Source: Odiellus spinosus
Taxonomy: Eukaryota > Arthropoda > Arachnida > Opiliones > Phalangiidae
NCBI GenBank assembly: GCA_963920705.1
Contig: OY987226.1
Location: 3,598,501-3,662,500, forward strand
DNA length: 64,000 bases
Reading direction: 5' to 3'
A program made the translations under genes and the position numbers. How positions within the stretch are numbered: the stretch's first letter is position 1; each line of letters begins with the position of its first letter. Below the pieces are notes generated by a model. The model worked only from the letters and a program-made list of their open reading frames with translations. It was not told where the DNA came from and did not search any database. Shown here in pieces: positions 1 through 13,000 of the stretch.

Positions 1-737
1 GATTTGGGAAAGTTACGAACAAGAACGTATTTCTGGACGGGCATCTACCTGGGTATTTTTTTTCTTTAGTACATTTTAAACCACCCTTAAAGGGAGAATG
101 CAACCTAATTACAAGTGATTTTTTATCGATTCCTTATTGTTTAAATAGGCCTAATCCACCGATAAAAAGTTTACAATACAAATATTAAACTAGAAATAAA
201 TTTAAAACTTACCCTGAAAATAGGCTTAACGGGATTCATGGAGATCCTGAATCGCGTCCGTGTAAGGTCTAGCGACCAATGAGCGAAGGCCCGTCGTTCA
301 CGCGAGATCTCCACGAGACTTACGTCGCGCGCGATTGGTCGCTAGACCTTACACGCGAGGAAATCAGGAGCTCCATGAATCCCACTAAGCCTATTTTCAG
401 GGTAAGTTTTAAATTTATTTCTAGTTTAATATTTGTTTGTAAATTTATTAAATAGTGGATTAGGCCTATTTAAACAATAAGGAATCGATAAAAAATCACT
501 TGTTGTTAGGTTGCATCTTCCCTTTAACAATGTGCTGCCGTCTAACGAATGGGAAATATAATCCGCTGTACAAGGGTTATAGAGAGAGACACATTTTATA
601 TTGTCGTTACCTAGGCAACGATATAGCAATATCTATCCACCAATGAGGAGCCTGGTCGTAGAACTTTCTGCGTGTATATGGGCTTTCGGCTAGCATAATC
701 CCGATTTGTTCTTAACTTCACTTTTTAATAATTACAG
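1..737 (+). other. Intron 13 of NRF1 (partial) with MITE-E
   Basis: No exon could be found in 1-737. It contains the MITE-E copy at 87-527 and otherwise unremarkable AT-rich sequence. The corresponding intron of NRF2 also has a MITE-E copy, but in the opposite internal orientation and at a different site, so the two look like independent insertions. Confidence 0.6.
87..527. mobile_element. MITE-E copy 1 (TTAA-flanked foldback element)
   Basis: TTAA followed by AGGGAGAATGCAACC at the left end and the reverse complement plus TTAA at the right end. The arms are inverted over most of their length and the centre (about 260-355) is itself an inverted repeat around GTCTAGCGACCAAT, so one strand could fold into a long hairpin. 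There is no coding capacity. TTAA target sites are used by piggyBac and Kolobok transposases; which one mobilized this element cannot be told. Confidence 0.85.
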
Positions 738-1266
738 GTTACGTTAACAAAATACTAAGCTGGCCAGGGTTTCAACCATTGGTTAAAATATCGTACATGG
801 CCTACTTGGTACACATGCTGGTACTTTTTTGGTACCAATTCTCTAGACAAGGTTCTCAAGACTATACACATAGCACTCAAGTAATTTGGTTTTTATTATT
901 AAATAATATTATTTCATGAATTGGATTTAAAACCGGTCTTCCCAACCGGTTCTAGCCAATCAACACTGATAAAGAGTAATTGAATATTCTACTCTGTAGG
1001 TTTTCATCTTTTTTGGTCTCTTATGGACGAGCCACATTCTAGCGGTCATTCTCAGGCTTTTCTACGAAGCTCCTTGCATAGAGATTGAGCGGCTATTTTG
1101 GGATTGGTTCTTTTCTAAGAAATCTAACGTTAATTTAAAGGATTCTACCGAGAAACCCGAATTGGGAATGGTCAAAACAAATGAACCATCAGAATACAAG
1201 CTTGAAAATGGAGAAAAAAAGAATACCAATGATAATGGCAATGAAATTACTAGTTTTCGTTTGTAA
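738..1266 (+). CDS. NRF1: 3' end of an NRF-6-like acyltransferase gene (last two exons)
   Basis: Two exons are visible, 738-890 and 1000-1266 (stop TAA at 1264-1266); earlier exons lie left of the window. The first begins after an attacag acceptor and encodes a membrane segment with the signature SWPGFQPLVKISYMAYLVH. The second begins VFIFFGLLWTSHILAVILRL and contains FYEAPCIEIE, then a hydrophilic Asn/Lys/Glu-rich cytoplasmic tail. These are the last two transmembrane parts of the acyltransferase-3 domain in the nose-resistant-to-fluoxetine family. Both match exons 14 and 15 of NRF2 downstream much better than those of NRF3/NRF4, including the tail motif KLENG, so NRF1 and NRF2 are sister copies. 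The visible part of intron 13 (1-737) carries a MITE-E insertion. Function beyond a membrane acyltransferase role is inferred from family only. Confidence 0.8.
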
Positions 1267-1304
1267 AAAAAAAAAAAACATAAAACAACAAAAGAATTGA
1301 ATAT

Positions 1305-1765
1305 TTAAAGGGAGAATGAAAGGCCGAAACAACCTATTTTTAATCGATTAAGAATGGTAAAATAATGAGAAAAACAATAATATAACTCACCAAAAATATT
1401 TCCTTATTTTATAATCCATTTCCAAAGTTGCGAAACTTGCAGATGCTAAGCCTTGGCTGCCTAGCTCGGCGAACTAGGCGAGCACGAGCCGTATTTTTTT
1501 TTAATATTCCCGTCTGATCTAGTTGCCAATCACGAGCGAGTACGCGTTTTTTTAAAATACGAACAGCCGCGAATATTTAAAAAAAATCCAGGTCGTGCTA
1601 GCCTAGTTCACCGAGCTAGGCAGCCTAGGCTTAGCATCGGAACTTTGGAAATTGATTATAAAATAAGGAAATATTTTTGGTGAGTTATATTATTGTTTTT
1701 CTCATTATTTTAGCATTCTTAATCGATTAAAAATAGGTTGTTTCGGCCTTTCATTCTCCCTTTAA
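1305..1765. mobile_element. MITE-F: 461-bp TTAA hairpin element
   Basis: Begins TTAAAGGGAGAATGAAAGG and ends with its reverse complement. The left arm (through the CCTAGCTCGG region) is almost completely inverted in the right arm, leaving a loop of about 100 bp near 1500-1570. It shares its first 14 bases with MITE-E but nothing of the interior, which suggests a common transposase recognizing the tip. Confidence 0.85.
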
Positions 1766-2749
1766 ACAGCGGATGGGACGTTAATTTTAACACTATTATG
1801 TTATTTAAATATTGAATATTCTTGATACACTATATTGATATAGCGTTATGTGAAATTAAACTATAATAATCGAAATTATTAAGTCATTTTTTCATAAATT
1901 TTAATACCTGTATAAGGTAATTAATTTTACTTTTTGTAAAAGTTTAATTATAATACGAATGTATATGGGATTAAAAAAGTATTATCGCTAATTATGACAG
2001 AAGGAATAGTAAATAATTTCAATAAAATGGCTTTGTTTGAAAGAAGTTCAAGGGGTTCAAAGAAATTAATTTTAAATTCAATATCATTAAAATCGCGACT
2101 AGTTTCGGTAGAGTTAATATCGTCAAAAAAACACGAGAAACCCCCCTAACGATTTTGACGAAATTTTGCACAGATGATCTATACACCAAGGTAGGAATCC
2201 TGGCAAAGTTTTAGACTATTTGTATGTGTTGTTTTTAATGATAATTTCTAATACTTTTCACATCCCCCACATCAAAATAAGGTAAGGCTTAAGGTCAGGA
2301 AGCGATTAAAACTACTATAATTTGAATCAGTTTACAATTTAAATGAATATAAAAGATACCTTATTTAAAACAAGTATGAACAGTCCTCAAATTTCTCGTT
2401 AGTACATTTATGAAATTTTGACGTCACTATCTCTGCAATCTTTCGATCAACTTGTTGCATTTTGGAAAAGCTACTTATGTCCAGGGCTAAACAATGTATA
2501 CGAGCTGCCAGATAAAATTCACTCCCTAGATAAATTTAAAATAATAAAAGTGTCCAAACTTAGCCGCGTCCAAAATTACACAAACTAACCATAATTTAGG
2601 ATTAGGACACTTGACAAAACCCAGACACTTTGGTTGAAATTTAAAAACTTTCTCTATGAAATCTCCTCAAAAAAAATCGCTCCCAAAATTTGCATCGAAA
2701 TTTCAAAAATCTCTCGAAAATCGTTAAAAACCAGACTACTCGAATTTGT

Positions 2750-3515
2750 TTAAAGGGAAACTTGGATTATTTTCGAAATCACCGAATGCCAAAAACGTAT
2801 TCGAGGATTTTCAAGCAATTTTTAGACACGTTTATGGTATTTAAATTAATTTCTAAAATCTGGTAAATTTTCAATAAAAGTAAATATAATTTCGGACCAA
2901 TCATGTTATTTCAGCCTTCAACAGCGCTTGTAATGTCTTATAATTAAAATAATAGGCCAGCGTTTGATGCCTAAGATTTTAGGCATCGAACGCCGGCATA
3001 TTCTTTTAACGAAGACTGAAATAATAATATCCGAATTTATATATACTTTTATCAGAAGTAGATGAAACCCTCCTTTGAAGTCTACTACTAATGTTCGATA
3101 TAGCGCTCCTCTCTGTATGGGTAAAATTCCCAATTTTACGAGATCGGAGGGGTCCTACTTCATACCCCCCTGTCTACGGAAAATTGGAAATTCTCTCTCT
3201 CCACAAACGACGACGTTTTTTTGACGAACTTCAAGGCTGCTAGAGATATTCGCTCGGCGAACTCCCGCTCCGAAAATATCTACCGTTAGGAGGCGTACGA
3301 ATCGCGCTTTTTGAAACTAACCCATACAGAGAGGGGTAGACAAGACCAGGGAGTAATAGACTTCAAAGGAGGGTTTCATCTACTTCTGCTTTTATTGAAA
3401 TTTTAACAAATTTTAAAAATTAATTTAAACCTCAAAAAAGTGTCTAAAACTACGAAAAAAATTCTCAAAATAAGTTCAAAAGATGTTCCAGTTTTAGCTC
3501 CAAGTTTTCCTTTAA
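2750..3515. mobile_element. MITE-O copy 1, interrupted by MITE-A
   Basis: TTAAAGGGAAACTTGGA at the left and TCCAAGTTTTCCTTTAA at the right. The interior has CCTTCAACAGCGCTTGTAAT, also seen in the 148-bp copy at 17031-17178. A complete MITE-A (3053-3388) is inserted inside it, so MITE-O is the older layer. Confidence 0.65.
3053..3388 (+). mobile_element. MITE-A copy 1
   Basis: 336-bp element with CAGAAG...CTTCTG termini, a terminal inverted repeat of about 30 bp (core GAAACCCTCCTTTGAAGTCT) and an internal inverted pair CTCTCTGTATGGGT / ACCCATACAGAGAG. Flanked by the 7-bp duplication CTTTTAT. Both ends are of the TAGATG subtype. Short open frames on both strands recur in all copies but look like by-products of sequence identity. 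Confidence 0.92.
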
Positions 3516-3935
3516 TAAAGAAAAAAGAATTTCATCAAACGAAAAATAAATATTTATCATTACATTATTCAGCATAATAATTACAAAATTTAGTTTTTAC
3601 CGAAATATTTTTACCATTTTTTTTTTTTGGCAAAACTGTGTTGAAGCTAATCATAATGCGCTTTTAAAACATTTACATTTATTATTTCTATTGTGTTTTG
3701 TAGAATTTAAAATAATTATTTTAAGTTTACATTTCACCTTCCTCCCCCGCACTTAATTTCCGATTAAGGTTCCTTAAAGACGTAATTAAATGAAATTAGT
3801 TAAGGTAGATTTGTACGTGACTTAAATCCAAAATTGCGCGATTGCGAGTTCTAGACGTAAGAAAAAATTAAAGATTTTACGTAAAACGCGGAAAAATTTG
3901 GATCCCTTAACCTTGTCAAGTTAGAAACTGTCACT

Positions 3936-3943
3936 TATATAAG
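3936..3943 (+). promoter_or_regulatory. TATA box of NRF2
   Basis: TATATAAG lies 76 bp upstream of the chosen NRF2 start codon, putting a start of transcription near 3966-3972. No similar TATA box is seen ahead of NRF3, NRF4 or NRF5. Assignment rests on motif and position only. Confidence 0.5.
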
Positions 3944-4018
3944 AGTTAAAATCGTCGTTATCTTGTTAATCTGAGTTTGAACGCGTTAGAGAGATCATCC
4001 GGACGCTTTAATCCAAAA

Positions 4019-7000
4019 ATGGTCTCTAAGATGATATTCATCGCGGGTATCGCGTTGGTATTAATAGCAACAGTCGTTAACCAATCGGAAGCCATTAAAA
4101 TAAACGATTTGAAAGAACCAATTCTTGAAAAATCGGAAGAAGAAGCTTTTCAAAAATTACTAAAAATTGAGAGTGATACAAAATCCGGTATAGAAAATCT
4201 AATAAAGGAATCTTTGCCAATGATGATTAGTCAAAGTTCCGAATTGGATTTGAGCGGAGATTGTATGGGATCATTGTTGAAATTAATTTCTGGTTTAAAG
4301 GATATGAAATTGTGGGCGTTTCAAAGTGAGTCAAATGTAATTTTAATATTTTTATCGCGTTTAGTTACGAAACACAAGAAAGGATTATTAATTATAATAA
4401 ATTTGTTGATATTGTTTGTTTGCACGATAATTAATTAAAATCCGTAAAAATGATAGAAGATACGGATATTTTCCATCTATTTATAGGAAATTTAAGTTTT
4501 TTTTAAATAGGAAAAATATAGGAGACGTATTACTGAAATTATAGGAAATATAGGAAACGTATTACTGAAATTATAGGAAAATATAGAAAGTCTATTACTG
4601 AAATTATACGAAAATATAGGAGAAGTATTACTGGAATTATAGGAAAATATAGGAAACGTATTACTGAAATTATAGGAAAATATAGGAGAAGTATTACTGA
4701 AATTATAGGAAAATATAGGAGACGTATTACTGAAATTATAGGAAAATATAGGAGACGTATTAATGAAATTATAGGAAAATATGGGAGACGTATTACTGAA
4801 ATTATAGGAAAATATAGGAAACGTATTACTTAAATTATAGGAAAATATAGGAGACGTATTACTGAAATTATAGGAAAATACGGGAGACGTATTACTGAAA
4901 TTATAGGAAAATATAGGAAACGTATTACTTAAATTATAGGAAAATATAGGAGACGTATTACTGAAATTATAGGAAAATATAGGAGACGTATTACTGAAAT
5001 TATAGGAAAATATAGGAAACACCAAAAACATGTCAAAAAAAATCCGAAAAAATACGTTTTTTTTTTGGCAACATGCGTGTGATTCCGAAAATAAATTCAA
5101 AATCTGTTTCATTTTTAGCTCCAAGTTTCCCTTTAATCATACACGAAAAATATATTTAAAGATTACCTTAATCTAAATGGATTTTTAGTCTTATATTATA
5201 TATTGTTTGTGTCAAGTTCGAGTTAACGTCCTCATTTATATTTATGGATAAACCAATCTGTCATTCAACTTATAATGACCTTGACGGGAAGGATAATGAC
5301 CTTGACGGGAAAGGGTAATTTGTTTTTATGAAATTATAAGGATTAAGTCTCTTCCTCCAAAGTTTTTGCGCACATTTCATTTGTTGTTTGAAGGAAATAA
5401 GTGATTTTACATTAAAACAAAAACTTAAAAGGCATGCGGCAATTCAAATTTGGACAGATACGGCATTTGATAAGATAGATTGAATCTCGGATCAACGTCA
5501 TTAACGTCGATAAAGACCTAACATTTTAATTTACAAATTATAATCGAATAATTTGAGGAAAAAAAAAATTCCCCTTTGAATAATAATAGTAATAGTTTGT
5601 GACTAAAAATGAAACTTGTAAATTCGGATAATAGTTTAATGGATGTTGGGTTTATCCAAAAAGAGTTTCAAGCTTATAAAGAAGTATTAAAATTTAAAAC
5701 ATTGAATAAGAAAATTCGTAATTATTAGAATTCGTGTAAAATGAATTCACAATTAAAATTTAATATTTTTTGTAATTTTATTACTGTTGGATTAGGACAA
5801 TTTAAACGATAAGTAATCGATAAAAAAATCGCTTTTAAGTTGGATCGATATTGTGTATCGATATTTAACTTTAGTTTGGATTTTTAAAGAAACTTTAAAA
5901 ATTTTATTTTTAATTCGAATTTACGTCTTTCTTCTTAAAGGGTAATTTCGGAGGATACTTTTTAATTAGAAATGTAATTAGCAGAACAATAAACCAACGC
6001 TTAATATATCGAGTAGTTGAATGTCCTTAGTCTCCGATTCGAGTACTCGCCACTTCAATTTCTCCATGACATTTACGTTTTGAAAATAAATTGGTTTCAC
6101 CCATTTCGTTTCAAATCCCTCGATTAACCTAAAAAAGATTTCGCGATTTCGCTTCAAAGATTTCGCGATTTCGCTTCAAAGATTTCGCGATTTCGCTTCA
6201 AAGATTTCGCGATTTCGCTTCAAAGATTTCGCGATTTCGCTTCAAAGATTTCGCGATTTCGCTTCAAAGATTTCGCGATTTCGCTTCAAAGATTTCGCGA
6301 TTTCGCTTCAAAGATTTCGCGATTTCGCTTCAAAGATTTCGCGATTTCGCTTCAAAGATTTCGCGATTTCGCTTCAAAGATTTCGCGATTTCGCTTCAAA
6401 GATTTCGCGATTTCGCTTCAAAGATTTCGCGATTTCGCTTCAAAGATTTCGCGATTTCGCTTCAAAGATTTCGCGATTTCGCTTCAAAGATTTCGCGATT
6501 TCGCTTCAAAGATTTCGCGATTTCGCTTCAAAGATTTCGCGATTTCGCTTCAAAGATTTCGCGATTTCGCTTCAAAGATTTCGCGATTTCGCTTCAAAGA
6601 TTTCGCGATTTCGCTTCAAAGATTTCGCGATTTCGCTTCAAAGATTTCGCGATTTCGCTTCAAAGATTTCGCGATTTCGCTTCAAAGATTTCGCGATTTC
6701 GCTTCAAAGATTTCGCGATTTCGCTTCAAAGATTTCGCGATTTCGCTTCAAAGATTTCGCGATTTCGCTTCAAAGATTTCGCGATTTCGCTTCAAAGATT
6801 TCGCGATTTCGCTTCAAAGATTTCGCGATTTCGCTTCAAAGATTTCGCGATTTCGCTTCAAAGATTTCGCGATTTCGCTTCAAAGATTACGCGATTTCGC
6901 TTCAAAGATTTCATATTTTTTTCCTTATATCCTTTTTCTTTAGTGGTTGATTCGACGGGTATACCGACAGGAGGTGTACTTAGGGGCAAGCCATCGGCAT

Positions 7001-10000
7001 TTGGGTCATACCAACAATGTCTGGAAGTGGTCATCCCTCAAAAAGCGAGCAAAAATGTGACTCCCAAAACTGGGAAATACTGTTTGATTAGCCTAAAACC
7101 CCCGTTACCACCCAGAGCGGGAAGGCAAGATATATTTCAACCAGTTTTTAAACGGATTAACGCCACATTCAAAACTGAAGTATAATAAAACTAAATAGAA
7201 GCCAAACTTCTCGGATTTGAATAAAGTAATACTAAGAAAAAAATGCTTATTAACTATAAGTAAATTCAGAAGCCGATGAAACCTCCTTTGAAGTCTTTGA
7301 ACTACTCTAATGTTCGATATAGCGCTCCTCTCTGTATGGGTAAAATTCCCAATTTTACGAGATCGGAGGGGTCCTACTTCATCCCCCCTGTCTACGGAAA
7401 ATTGGAAATTCTCTCTCTCCACAAACGACGACGTTTTTTTGACGAACTCCGAGGCTGCTAGAGATATTCGCTCGACGAACTCCCGCTCCGAAAATATCTA
7501 CCGTTAGGAGGCGTACGAATCGCGCTTTTTGAAACTAACCCATACAGAGAGGGGTAGACAAGACCCGGGAGTAATAGACTTCAAAGGAGGGTTTCATCGG
7601 CTTCTGGTAAATTCTATCGTTTGAACCATATTAGATTACTTTTATCAAATTACTTATAGAAGTTTGGGTTTTTCGTAACTCGCTCGCGAGGTAAGCGTAA
7701 ATTAACTATTTTAAAAACGTTCCCATATTTTTATAGCTTATGAACTTCGTAACTAAGAAATATTTCTTCATGGGTTACGACGTGGGGGTTAGAATCGGAG
7801 TATGCGTGCCCTCATCGTGCAACAAAGACGAAGTTAACAAAATGATCCAATTAAGTAAGATAAAAAAAATTATGGGAGAGTTATAAATGGAGAGAGAGAG
7901 AGAGATATATAGATCTGAAAAAAATAGGGTAATAGGATTGTGGCGAAATATCTCGACTCCTTACAGACGAGGTAATAACTTTAAGTCATCACCCCTGCCT
8001 GGCTCGAGTGATTTGGACTCTTCTTCGATATTTTGAGTAAGGAGAGAGGGACAGAATTTAGGCGGGCCGCGCTTGGCTATATTGTCTTCCCCCCCAACTC
8101 CTGAGTGGGGCTTCCGATATCACTATTTACACCGCTAGAGTGTCTCGAATCCTGCAGAATCTGGTGGTATATTTACCAGGACCTTTGCGGGGCGTTGTTT
8201 ACTACTGCATTATTTTTTAATCCAATAAAAATTACACCGCGTATTCTCTCCCTTTATCGCTGATCCTCCGTGAATAAACTAATTTAATTCAAGATATTTT
8301 ATTTAACTCTGTACTTTTAAAGGAAGAATGAGTCGAACAATAAGTGTTTTTTTTTAATCTTAAAGACCTTATTTACTTGTAATGTTTGTTTTTTAAAGGG
8401 AGAATGCAACCTAATTACAAGTGATTTTTTATTGATTCCTTATCGTTTAAATAGGCCTAATCCACTACTGAAAATATTTACAAACAAATATTAAACTAGA
8501 AATAAATTTAAAACTTACCCTGAAAATAGGCTTGGCGGGATTGATGGAGGTCCTGTTTTCCTCGCGTGTAAGGTCTAGCGACTAATCGCGCGCGACGTAA
8601 GTCTCGTGAAGATCTCGCGTGAACGACGGGGCCTTTGCTCATTGGTCGCTAGACCTTACACGGACGCGATTCAGGATCTCCATGAGTCCCGCTAAGCCTA
8701 TTTTCAGGGTATTAAGTTTTAAATTTATTTCTAGTTTAATATTTGTATTGTAAACTTTTTATCGATGGATTAGGCCTATTTAAACGATAAGGAATCGATA
8801 AAAAAATCACTTGTAATTAGGTTGCATTCTCCCTTTAAACAATTATTAGATTTGAAATACATTTTAATACATTTATAATGGATGCGTATATAGATGAAAT
8901 AATTTCCCTACCTACTAGACAAATTAAGCAACACATCCTTCCTTTAACAGTAACGAAGAAATTTAATTTCATTACTAAATCATTTTATTTCATATTACAG
9001 CCGCTTCTAAGGCCGGAATCAATGCCGCAGTTGATTCTTGTGAAGTAAAAGAAGGCTTTAAAATGAACAAAATACAGATAATGATTTTGTAAGCAATTTT
9101 CTTCCCTGTTTTGCGTCAAAAACAATATGTTAAAATTATTAACTTAAACACATTGACCACGCAACAAAAAATTATTTTAAAAGGAATTAGTATAATTATT
9201 TTTGCCCTAAATTAGGAAATTACACGAAAAAAGGGGATTTTTCGAGGAGAAACCAGAAAAAATATATTAATTTATTGTTTATAATAAAGGAAATAATAAA
9301 TTATTCGGGAAAATTTTACGTGACACGCGAAATTAACATAATTCATGATGATTAATTTTAACTATGATTTTGAAAATTTACAAAGGACGAGCGAAGCTAA
9401 TAGATTGCTCGACGCTGATTGGATATAAAGTTTTTCCCGCCATTAATTAGTAGCGCGTTTAAAATTGGATTTTAAACTTTGAAATAGCTGCCAATTAGAA
9501 ATTAAATAATAAAAAGCCTTTAAATTCATTCCAAATACTCTACATTCAACTTAATCTTCTATAATTACTTTATTTTAGGGCTATCCTAAGTTCATTTATC
9601 TTAGGTTGTCTGGTTTCGACGATAATAATAGAAGTTAAAGCCCATCACCATGGAAAAATTGCGTACAGCCACGAACAAAGTAAGACAAATATTTTATAAC
9701 TATTATGGGTGGATATTATCGAGGGGTTAATTTCATTAAATATGAGACGTACACCAACTTCAAGATTACGTAACTGCTTAAAGCCTTAGCAAGAATCCAT
9801 TCAGGTTCCATAAGAATATGGGAGGGCCGCGATTCAATAACCATCCTCCCAAACTTTGTAGCGAAAGTTCGTCCGCTTCGAATCGATTTTTCAAGTAAAT
9901 CGCTCCTGACATCTATTATTAACCCGCGCCACTAACGACCTTGACATAATATTTTGGGTAATAAAAATGGAGCCGACCGAAAAAAGATCTAAGCGTACAA

Positions 10001-13000
10001 ATGTTGCGAAAATTGCGGACGAACTTTTGTTACAAAGTTTGCGAGGATGGTACCAGAGGCTAAAGCTATGCTCCCATATTCTTATGGAACCTGAATGGAT
10101 TCTTGGCCTTAGATAATGCTAAATACGTACTTAATCACGTAATCATATTAGTATAATCAAAGGTTTTAAACTCCTATTATTATAACAGGTTTGAGACATT
10201 ATTATTAAAAGGCTTGTATTACTTTTGTACACAGATTATAACCCCTTGGATAATTAATTATGTGGATAAATGGTATTTACCTTAAAATAGACACGCAACA
10301 CGACTCGGGCCTTTTTTTTTTTTGAATTCAGGTTATTTCATTTGCCCGGATATTGTCACTATTACCTCCCAACCAATGGGATAAAGGTGACTTTCGTGAC
10401 GTCTCTCACCTTTTCTAGCTTTACGCCGTGTACACATTTTTTTTTTTTTGTCCCGCAAAAAGAGGGGGGATGACACGCCCATCAGCAAAAAGTATATTTA
10501 GCCGAATTCAGTCGTAATTTTACAATTTGAACCATTTTTGACCAAATTAGAAGATTTTTCCCTAATTGTGTAAGGCTATTTATTTAGTTATTGTATGGTC
10601 TATGGGAGCGCATTAAATGAAAAGTAAAACCGACGTCACACGTATATAATTAATTTACAATTAATTCTTAAAAATTCAAGTCACGTGTTTGTCACGAGAT
10701 CAATTTCAGAGTTAAGTCGCGTATCTATATTTAAGTCACGTAGAACCGGTTATCTGTGTTTTAATTAACTCTTTGTAATGTTGGACACTTTACAATATAG
10801 AAAGCTACCTCTATCAGTTCATTTTGGCATTCTCAATTGTGGCGAACTTCAAGAGTTTAATGAGAACAAGGCCCCCGGAAAAAAGATCTTTGGATTGTAT
10901 TTACGGAATTCGATATATATCATGTACGTGGGTGATATTAGGCCACGCGTACTGTCTCTACGACATACACATGTTCCGTAAGTAGATTATAAATAAAGAC
11001 AGAAGCCGATGAAACCCTCCTTTGAAGTCTACTACTCTAATGTTCCATATAGCGCTCCTCTCTGTATGGGTAATATTCCCAGTTTTACGAGATCGGAGGG
11101 GTCCTACTTCATCCCCCCCTGTCTACGGAAAATTGGAAATTCTCTCTCCACAAACGACGACGTTTTTTTGACGAACTCCGAGGCTGCTAGAGATATTCGC
11201 TCGACGAACTCCCGCTCCGAAAATATCTACCGTTAGGAGGCGTACGAATCTCGCCTTTTGAGAATAACCCATACAGAGAGGGGTAGACAATACCCGGGAG
11301 TAATAGACTTCAAAGGAGGGTTTCATCGGCTTCTGATAAAGATGAATAACAAAACTGCGCCGTTAATAAGCGTCCTCTAACGGCAAACAGCGCGTGCGAA
11401 GTAGGAATTCGCGATACCACGTGTTCGTCCGCTTATTCTCTTTATCATTTCCATATAGTCGGCACGAGCGAGGTTTTGTTAGTACTTTATTTTGCAGACA
11501 CTGTTTGCCGTTAGAGGACGCTTATAAATAAACAAAGCTGCATTTTAAGCTGGATTAAGTTCTCTTTACTAAATTACAATAAAATTATGTTTTATAAATA
11601 CGTATCTTTTCAGTTCAGATAGGTTTATGAACGCCAGGTTTTGCAGGGTGACCACTGAAAATTTGAAAATCCTATACAGGAAATATAGGAAATTTCATTG
11701 GGAAATATAGGAGAATATAGGAAGAATTTTATGTAAAATATAGGATAAAATAGGAAGAAATAAGTGGAAAATATATGATAAAATAGGAAAATAATTAATT
11801 AAAAGTAGGAACCATGTTTATTATTGCGTCACAACTCTCGCCACCGGTTTAAACACGGTATTAATATGATCCAATTGCTTAAATAGTATGGAATTTTACA
11901 GACTATTTTACCTGGTAAATGTACAGTTAAGCTAAAATAATCTTATCCAGCCACGGCTGACAGTATGATTCATAACTTTACCCTTAACTAGAGATTTTGA
12001 GTAGAAATATAGGAGATTATAGGAATTGACATTAAATTATAGGAGAAAATAGGAAGGAGGTGAAAATATAGGAAAAAATAGGAAATATAGGAAAAGTGGT
12101 CACCCTGGTTTTGTTATAAGCTACGAACTTTCGCGTTCACATTAACGATAAATCGATTCTAATTATAGGTGAAATGATAAATTTGGAGTCAACATTAGGC
12201 GATTATTTTATGGCACCAATTTTTAACGCTATTCTATCTGTCGATTCATTTATATTTATAACGTACGTATGTTTAATTACGAATAAAATAATTTAAAATT
12301 AATTAATAAAAAATATTCGAACAATTTTACAGATCAACTCTATTATCGTATATCATAGTTAAAAATTACGACTTGAATAAGACGTCGCACTATCCAGTAA
12401 TTGCGTTAGTTCATAGATTAATTAGGTGAGTAGCGTGGTTTTTCAAGATATCACTTTATTATTAAATTAAAACCGGTAATTAGCCAAATTTGAATGGGTT
12501 CTTTAGAGATCTATGATCGCGTGGGTATTGTAGAGCCTATTTTCTTGCTCGTGATAAGGTCATATTCGCGCGGTATCATTAGCGGAATTAGTAGCGACAA
12601 GGAGGATCAGAGAAGGAGAGGAAATGTGGGGCTGCGTTGAGTTAGAGATAGAAGAGCCAACCTCCCACTCGGGTGGAAAGGGGGGATAGGAAATTCTCGA
12701 GGTAAACTGTTGTCACGTGGTCGCGAGCTAGCGCGTCTCATAAAGGATTCGTTTTACCCACGCGACAACATTTTACCACGAAACGTCTCTACCCCCGTTC
12801 TCCCAGAGTGGGAGTTTAGGCCGACGCAGTAGGAACCGCGCCGTCCCCACATTTCCTCTCCTTCTCTGATCCTCCTTGGTAGCGACAAGTTGCGCTAGTT
12901 TTCATCATTCCATGACGCGTACTTTTGACTTAGACGCGGTTTTAAAGACGACAGTAGCGACTTCTATTTCCGAACACCCCCCTGCTTCTAAACTATACAA

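Larger units (their letters stand above)
1267..4018. other. NRF1-NRF2 intergenic spacer
   Basis: Contains a TTAA hairpin element (1305-1765), then AT-rich unique-looking sequence with no supportable gene (1766-2749), then a TTAA-flanked element (2750-3515) interrupted by MITE-A, then about 500 bp leading to the NRF2 promoter. The polyadenylation site of NRF1 is not clear. Confidence 0.6.

Noticed and set aside
3977-4018. An extension of NRF2 exon 1 upstream of ATG 4019
   Set aside because: The frame is open but begins with TTG at 3977, and no upstream ATG exists before the TATA box. The ATG at 4019 has a better context and starts directly with the signal peptide.
4492-5124. 210-codon minus-strand frame of repeated FSNTSPIFSYN
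   Set aside because: It is the translation of a 33-bp tandem array whose unit length is a multiple of three. No start context or splice partner was seen.
6136-6911. Possible CRISPR-like array
   Set aside because: Units are directly adjacent with no variable spacers and the context is a eukaryotic intron; it is a minisatellite.
7276-7507. Recurring 60-85 codon frames on both strands inside every MITE-A copy
   Set aside because: Frames exist on both strands in the same DNA, several are truncated in different copies, and they contain the terminal inverted repeats. Similarity follows from element identity, not protein conservation.
7975-8203. SINE derived from a tRNA
   Set aside because: A weak B-box-like stretch exists on the minus strand, but no A box, no poly-A or simple tail, and the related copy at 60514-60983 has clear inverted ends, so an inverted-repeat element fits better.
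10778-10981. 67-codon frame starting at 10778 as a separate gene
   Set aside because: The real coding frame here is another phase: NRF2 exon 6 (10801-10977), which aligns with exon 6 of NRF3, NRF4 and NRF5.
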